Shown: one piece after another, positions 6,123 to 10,531 of the stretch | How positions within the stretch are numbered: position 1 is the first letter of the stretch | How the letters are laid out: every line of letters begins with the position of its first letter | Assembly (NCBI GenBank): GCA_031127185.1 | Contig: JARIET010000076.1 | Coordinates: forward strand, 1 to 10,531 | Length of the DNA stretch: 10,531 nucleotides | Direction of reading: 5' to 3' | Origin: Gemmatimonadota bacterium | GTDB taxonomy: Bacteria > Gemmatimonadota > Gemmatimonadetes > Gemmatimonadales > Gemmatimonadaceae | Notes under the pieces: generated by a model | Told to the model about the DNA's origin: nothing | Databases searched by the model: none | The model's input: only the letters and a program-made list of their open reading frames with translations | Translations under genes and position numbers: made by a program

Positions 6123-7394
6123 ATGCACGACGCACGTCTGGTGCGGGACGGAGGCGCCGTGCTCCGCGACGCCATGCGGCGGCGCGGCAAGCACGATACG
6201 CTTGGCCCCATGGTGGACCGGGCGGTCGCCCTGGATGCGGAGCGCCGAGCCGCGATTCAGGCGGTTGAGGAGAAGAAGGCCGCCCGCAACGCCGCGAGCC
6301 AGCAGGTAGCGCAGCGCAAGAAGGCCGGGCAGCCAGCCGACGAAGTTGTCGCGCGCTCCAAGGCGCTCGGGGACGATATCGCTGCGCTCGATGTGCGTCA
6401 GGCCGCCGCGCAGGAAGAACTGGATCGCATCCTGAGTGAGCTCCCCAACATCACGCTACCGGATGTTCCGGAAGGTGATGAATCGGCGAATACCGTCACG
6501 CGCACCTGGGGAACACCGAAGCCGGTCGGCGGACTGCCACACTGGGAGATCGGCGAGAAATTCGGGCTGATCGACCTGGCGCGTGGCGCCAAGGTGTCGG
6601 GCTCCGGCTTTGTGGTGTATCGCGGAGCCGGTGCCCGGCTGCAACGCGCGCTCATCTCGTTCATGCTCGACACGCACACTCGCGAACACGGCTACGAAGA
6701 AGCCTGGGTGCCGTTCTTCGTCAACCGCGAATCGATGGTCGGTACTGGGCAACTGCCCAAGTTCGAGGAGGACATGTATGCCCTCCGCGATGATCCGCTG
6801 TTCGCCATTCCCACGGCGGAAGTGCCAGTCACGAACCTGTTCCGCGACGAAATGCTGGACGGAGCGACACTCCCGCAGGCAATGACGGCATACTCCGCAT
6901 GCTTTCGGCGGGAAGCTGGCGCTGCCGGTAAAGACACACGCGGACTGCTGCGAGTTCACCAGTTCGACAAGGTTGAACTTGTACGCTGGTGCGCGCCGGA
7001 AGAGTCTGCCGCGCAGCATGAGTTGCTCACGGGTCATGCGGAAACGATCCTGCAGAGGCTTGAACTTCCGTATCGGGTGCTGCTGCTCGCGGCAGGTGAC
7101 ACGGGCTTCTCCAGCGCCAAGACCTACGATCTGGAGGTCTTTGCACCCGGTGTCGGGAAGTGGCTCGAAGTGTCGTCCTGCTCGAACTTCACCGACTTCC
7201 AGGCGCGCCGGGCAAACATTCGCTATCGTCCCGCGCCGGGCGAGAAGCCGCGCTTTGTCCACACGTTGAATGGTTCGGGGCTTGCGCTGCCGCGCATCGT
7301 TGCGGCCATCCTTGAGCATCACCAGCAGCCCAATGGGTCGGTAATCGTGCCGGCTGCACTCCGCCCGTATTTCGGCGCCGACCGAATAGGCTAG
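6123..7394 (+). CDS. serS: Seryl-tRNA synthetase
   Basis: This is a cytoplasmic class II aminoacyl-tRNA synthetase that charges tRNA-Ser (and tRNA-Sec where present). Its 423 residues are the usual bacterial length. Residues 1-110 form the N-terminal domain with the long antiparallel coiled-coil arm that grips the tRNA long variable arm (charged, Ala-rich 38-105). The catalytic core shows HWEIGEKFGLIDL, the serine-binding TAE at 231-233, motif 2 (FRREAGAAGKDTRG, from 261), the VSSCSNFTDFQARR segment and motif 3 (NGSGLALPR, 383-391, with R391). The N-terminal sequence MHDARLVRD is slightly unlike the usual MLD(I/L)(K/R) but aligns. The ATG at 6123 has AGG seven bases upstream overlapping the lipoprotein stop. 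Three bases separate its stop from the kinase gene. No truncation or frameshift is apparent. Confidence 0.97.
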   Translation: MHDARLVRDGGAVLRDAMRRRGKHDTLGPMVDRAVALDAERRAAIQAVEEKKAARNAASQQVAQRKKAGQPADEVVARSKALGDDIAALDVRQAAAQEELDRILSELPNITLPDVPEGDESANTVTRTWGTPKPVGGLPHWEIGEKFGLIDLARGAKVSGSGFVVYRGAGARLQRALISFMLDTHTREHGYEEAWVPFFVNRESMVGTGQLPKFEEDMYALRDDPLFAIPTAEVPVTNLFRDEMLDGATLPQAMTAYSACFRREAGAAGKDTRGLLRVHQFDKVELVRWCAPEESAAQHELLTGHAETILQRLELPYRVLLLAAGDTGFSSAKTYDLEVFAPGVGKWLEVSSCSNFTDFQARRANIRYRPAPGEKPRFVHTLNGSGLALPRIVAAILEHHQQPNGSVIVPAALRPYFGADRIG

Positions 7395-7397
7395 CCG

Positions 7398-8546
7398 ATG
7401 CGGCGAAGCGCGCCGGTTGTCCTCCTCACGATAGGGCTGCTGGCGCTCCTCGGCTCATACGTGGTGTACACCCAGCGCGTCGTGGCCGAGCTTGGCCGCG
7501 AGGCCCAACTGACGGCTCAACTGTTCTCGCGCGTGTACGCGCTGGCCGCGAAACCCGGCGCAGGCGAGGACCCGGGTCTGTTGGACATCATCACGACGCT
7601 GCGCGAGTTCAAGGTGCCCATCATCGTCACGGATTCGTCCGGGCGGCCCACCGATGTCTCCGACCTCCCGTTCGAGCACAACGGGGTTGGTGATCCCAGG
7701 GTTATCGCGTACGTGGATCAGCTCGATGCGATGAATCCGCCCGTTGGAGATGCGGCATTTCAAATGGTGCACTTCGGCCGTACGCCGCTCGCGCGGGGTC
7801 TTCGTGTCGTGCCCATCCTTCAGGTCTCGCTGCTTGGGTTGCTGATCCTTGTGGGCATCTCGGTGCTTCGGACGCGGAGCCGGGCGGAACGCGAGCGCGT
7901 CTTCGCCGGGATGGCCCGCGAGGCGGCCCATCAACTGGGGACGCCGATTTCCAGCCTGAGTGGCTGGGTCGAGTTGCTCCGTGAGCGCGCCGAGGAGGTA
8001 CCGGGCGTTGCGTCGGCGCTGCCGCATATCGCAAGCGATGTGGAACGACTCGAGCGGGTCGCACACAGGTTTGAACGGATCGGACGTCCGCCGCGCCGCG
8101 ATTCAGTGGACATTGCCGATGTGGCGCTGCAGGTGGTCAACTACTACAGGGTGCGACTCCCGACCTTGGCTCATGCCACGACGATCGAGGTGATCCGGGC
8201 CGACGGAGCGCTCCCTGTACCAGGCGACCGCGTGCTGATCGAGTGGGCGCTCGAGTCACTGGTCAAGAATGCGGTGGACGCACTTGCCGGGAAGGGGGGC
8301 AACATACGGCTGACGGTCACCGCGGGCGCCGGAAACGGCGCGACCGTGCGGGTGGCCGACGATGGCCCCGGAATTCCCGCCGAGATTCGCGCCAAGGTGT
8401 TCAACGCCGGCTTCTCCACGAAGGAGAGTGGGTGGGGGATTGGTCTCGCCCTCGCGCGGCGCATCGTCGAAGAAGCGCATAGTGGGCGCCTTGTGCTCGT
8501 GCCGTCGGACCGGGGCGCAGTGTTCGACGTTATTTTGCCGGGATGA
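7398..8546 (+). CDS. Two-TM sensor histidine kinase with HQLGTP H-box
   Basis: This is a 382-residue membrane sensor kinase. TM1 is at about 7-24, followed by an extracytoplasmic region of about 110 residues with no named sensor domain that I recognise. TM2 is at about 137-157, and a short charged linker (RTRSRAERERVF) leads straight into the DHp helix with no HAMP domain. The phospho-acceptor is H178 in EAAHQLGTPISSLSGW, a variant of the usual SHELRTPL. The ATPase domain has the N-box ESLVKNAVDAL (N291), G1 DDGPGIP (321-327), F-box-like VFNAGFSTK and G2 GWGIGLAL (345-352). All catalytic elements are there, so it should be active. It starts three bases after serS, with AGG (7388-7390) seven bases upstream inside the serS end, and its stop overlaps the helicase start (ATGA). 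No response-regulator gene adjoins it; the only receiver in the window (4628-5005) is in the divergent operon. Confidence 0.94.
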   Translation: MRRSAPVVLLTIGLLALLGSYVVYTQRVVAELGREAQLTAQLFSRVYALAAKPGAGEDPGLLDIITTLREFKVPIIVTDSSGRPTDVSDLPFEHNGVGDPRVIAYVDQLDAMNPPVGDAAFQMVHFGRTPLARGLRVVPILQVSLLGLLILVGISVLRTRSRAERERVFAGMAREAAHQLGTPISSLSGWVELLRERAEEVPGVASALPHIASDVERLERVAHRFERIGRPPRRDSVDIADVALQVVNYYRVRLPTLAHATTIEVIRADGALPVPGDRVLIEWALESLVKNAVDALAGKGGNIRLTVTAGAGNGATVRVADDGPGIPAEIRAKVFNAGFSTKESGWGIGLALARRIVEEAHSGRLVLVPSDRGAVFDVILPG

Positions 8547-10531
8547 ATCCCGGCAGTACGCTCAACCCCGCACAACGCGAAGCAGTCGAACACGGCGCGG
8601 GCCCGCTCCTGGTCCTGGCTGGCGCTGGTTCAGGCAAGACACGGGTACTCACTGCGCGCATTGCTCGGTTGGTGGAAGAGGGGCATGCGCGCGCGGATCA
8701 GGTGCTCGCCGTCACCTTTACCAACAAGGCGGCGAAGGAGATGCAGGGCCGTGTGGCTCGGCAGTTGGGATACGAGCCGCGCGGAATGTGGCTTGGCACC
8801 TTCCACGCCATCGGCGCGCGAATCGTGCGTGCGCACGCCGCGCTGGCGGGGCGAACGCCTGCATACACGATCTACGACGAAGACGACACCCTCGGAGTCG
8901 TAAAACGTCTGATGGAACGCCATCGGGTGTCCACCAAGACGTACACACCCCGACTGGTGTCGTCGGTCGTGTCCGAGGCGCGCAATGCCCTCGTCACGCC
9001 GCAGGAATACGCGTCGCTGGCCATGACCCCGCTGGCCAAGGCCGTCGTTCCGATCTACGCGGACTGGGACGCCGCCTTTGTTGCGTCGAACGCGGTCTCC
9101 TTCGACGACTTGCTGTGGTTGCCGGTGACGATCCTGCGCGAGCATGCCACCGTCCGCGAGCGCTATCGGCGTCAGTTCCCGCACATCCTCGTTGATGAAT
9201 ATCAGGACACGAATCGCGCCCAGTACGAGTTGATCAAGTTGCTCGCAGGCGACGCGCAGAACGTCTGCGCCGTCGGCGATGACGATCAGGCCATCTATGG
9301 CTGGCGGGGCGCAGACGTCCGGAACATTCTCGACTTTGAACGGGATTTTCCGGCCGCGCGTGTCGTGCGCCTCGAGGAGAACTATCGGTCGGTTCCCCAG
9401 GTGCTCGATCTCGCAAACGTCGTCATTCGCGAGAATCAGGGGCGACGCGGCAAGACCCTTCGCGCCACGCGCCCAGGCGGCGAGCAGATCGCCCTGATAG
9501 GCGCCGCCGATGATCGTGATGAAGCTGAGGCGATCGTCGAGGAAATCCACGCCCGCCGCGGCAAGGCCCAGTTCCGGCTCGGCGACATGGCGATCCTCTA
9601 CCGCACCAATGCCCAGAGCCGGACCTTTGAAGAGGCGTTTCGGCGTCACGGCTTGCCGTATCGCCTCATCGGGGCAGTGAAGTTCTACGATCGCCGCGAA
9701 ATCCGTGATCTCATCGCCTGGTTGAGATTGATCGCGAACCCCGCCGACATCGAGGCCTTCACGCGCGCCGTCGCGGCACCGCGCCGTGGGATCGGCGAGA
9801 CGACGGTCGAGATGATCGTCGCGTCCGCGCGCGAGGCAGGGCTGGCCATCCTCGATGCCTGTGCAAACGAGCAGATCCTCTCCGGCGCGCGAGCGTCCAC
9901 GAGGCTGGCCCTGGCCGGATTCGTTGACGTGGTGAAGAAGATGCAGGCCATCGCCGCCGATGCGAGCGTGGACCGATTGCTGGCCGACCTTTTGTCCACC
10001 ATTGGTTACGTCGATTCGCTCAAGGCGGAGCCGGATGGCATCGAACGGATCGACAATGTGGGCGAGCTCATCCGCGGCGCGGCCGAAGTGGTGATCGACG
10101 AGGGTGGGGAGGTGGGCCTACGCCCCCTCGACAAGTTCCTCCAGCAGGCGACGCTGATCGCCGGTGTGGACCAGATGGGGCCCGATGCCGACGTCATCAC
10201 GATGATGACCTTGCACACGGCAAAGGGGCTGGAGTTTCCGATGGTCGTGATCGCCGGATTGGAAGACGGACTCTTCCCACTCAGCAGGACGTTTGACGAC
10301 CCTGAGCAGATGGAAGAGGAGCGTCGGTTGTTCTATGTCGGCATCACGCGGGCCGAACGCGTGCTCATGCTCACCTGGGCGCGAAGCCGGCGCCGAAATG
10401 GCGAGCTGATCGCGTCGCGACTGTCGAGCTTCATCACGCCGGCCGCCGAGCAATTGCTGGCCGTGCGGCAGACCGCCCGCCTCCGCTCCACTGCCGGCCT
10501 GTACGGTGCATCGGGGGCACGGGTCGCTCGG
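8543..10531 (+). CDS. pcrA: UvrD/PcrA/Rep-type ATP-dependent DNA helicase, C-terminus cut off
   Basis: This is an SF1A 3'-5' helicase acting in nucleotide-excision and mismatch repair and in clearing replication obstacles. 663 residues are open to the window edge with no stop; the family is usually 720-780. Motifs in order are Q-motif LNPAQREAV (7-15), Walker A AGAGSGKT (26-33, K32), Ia VTFTNKAAKEM (57-67), TFHAIGARI (Ic region), II VDEYQDTNRAQY (217-228), III GDDDQAIYGWRGAD (245-258), IV LEENYRS, V TLHTAKGLEF (556-565) and VI FYVGITRAE (597-605). Motif III in UvrD and PcrA normally reads GDxDQSIYxWRGA, and here Ser is Ala. Domain 2B is recognisable around 380-550. The ATG overlaps the kinase stop by four bases and has only a weak ribosome site, so it is translated by coupling. 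PcrA, UvrD and Rep cannot be told apart from this fragment, so the symbol is provisional. Confidence 0.95.
   Translation, partial: MNPGSTLNPAQREAVEHGAGPLLVLAGAGSGKTRVLTARIARLVEEGHARADQVLAVTFTNKAAKEMQGRVARQLGYEPRGMWLGTFHAIGARIVRAHAALAGRTPAYTIYDEDDTLGVVKRLMERHRVSTKTYTPRLVSSVVSEARNALVTPQEYASLAMTPLAKAVVPIYADWDAAFVASNAVSFDDLLWLPVTILREHATVRERYRRQFPHILVDEYQDTNRAQYELIKLLAGDAQNVCAVGDDDQAIYGWRGADVRNILDFERDFPAARVVRLEENYRSVPQVLDLANVVIRENQGRRGKTLRATRPGGEQIALIGAADDRDEAEAIVEEIHARRGKAQFRLGDMAILYRTNAQSRTFEEAFRRHGLPYRLIGAVKFYDRREIRDLIAWLRLIANPADIEAFTRAVAAPRRGIGETTVEMIVASAREAGLAILDACANEQILSGARASTRLALAGFVDVVKKMQAIAADASVDRLLADLLSTIGYVDSLKAEPDGIERIDNVGELIRGAAEVVIDEGGEVGLRPLDKFLQQATLIAGVDQMGPDADVITMMTLHTAKGLEFPMVVIAGLEDGLFPLSRTFDDPEQMEEERRLFYVGITRAERVLMLTWARSRRRNGELIASRLSSFITPAAEQLLAVRQTARLRSTAGLYGASGARVAR

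Noticed and set aside
5155..6135. Open frame of 326 codons on the - strand spanning the divergent promoters
   Set aside because: It covers the lipoprotein in antisense and the roadblock gene in another frame, and has no domain signal.
6456..7322. Open frame of 288 codons on the - strand
   Set aside because: It is antisense to serS and shows no recognisable motif.
8362..9195. Open frame of 277 codons on the + strand across the kinase/helicase junction
   Set aside because: It is out of frame with both genes, which are intact and overlap by ATGA; no frameshift is needed to explain them.
8630..9649. Open frame of 339 codons on the - strand
   Set aside because: It is fully antisense to the helicase gene, whose motifs run through the same bases.

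Overview
The window is a GC-rich bacterial chromosome segment with tightly packed genes and no mobile element, RNA gene or CRISPR array that I could recognise. The combination of features resembles Gemmatimonadota or a close relative: a GroEL ending in a Gly/Met tail, a GlmU-like protein with a non-canonical nucleotidyltransferase domain, a stand-alone roadblock protein, and a histidine kinase with an HQLGTP H-box. That placement is an inference from gene content and composition, not a phylogeny.

Layout. (1) Positions 1-551 hold the C-terminal third of groEL on the + strand, followed by a strong intrinsic terminator at 578-613. (2) Positions 621-5392 hold six genes on the - strand with short gaps or overlaps, so probably one operon. 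In transcription order they are a roadblock/LC7 protein, a single-domain response regulator, a mannose-1-phosphate guanylyltransferase-like enzyme, a GlmU-like nucleotidyltransferase/left-handed beta-helix protein, a WalJ/YycJ-type metallo-beta-lactamase-fold protein, and a predicted lipoprotein with a sialidase-type Asp-box. This operon converges on groEL. (3) Positions 5393-5520 are a 128-base divergent control region with a sigma70-like promoter facing each way. (4) Positions 5521-10531 hold a + strand operon: a small lipoprotein of unknown function, serS, a membrane histidine kinase, and a UvrD/PcrA-type helicase that runs off the right edge.

How the genes may work together. The - operon joins a small signalling pair (roadblock plus receiver domain) to two sugar-nucleotide enzymes and two genes of envelope or housekeeping type, suggesting surface polysaccharide or glycoconjugate supply under some form of signalling or spatial control. 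The + operon mixes translation (serS), signalling (the kinase) and DNA repair (the helicase) behind a lipoprotein gene whose mRNA is predicted to be almost leaderless. The only kinase and the only receiver-domain protein in the window sit in the two opposing operons and could be partners, but nothing in the sequence proves it. Most of the window is ordinary core genome. No gene-free stretch exceeds about 130 bases.
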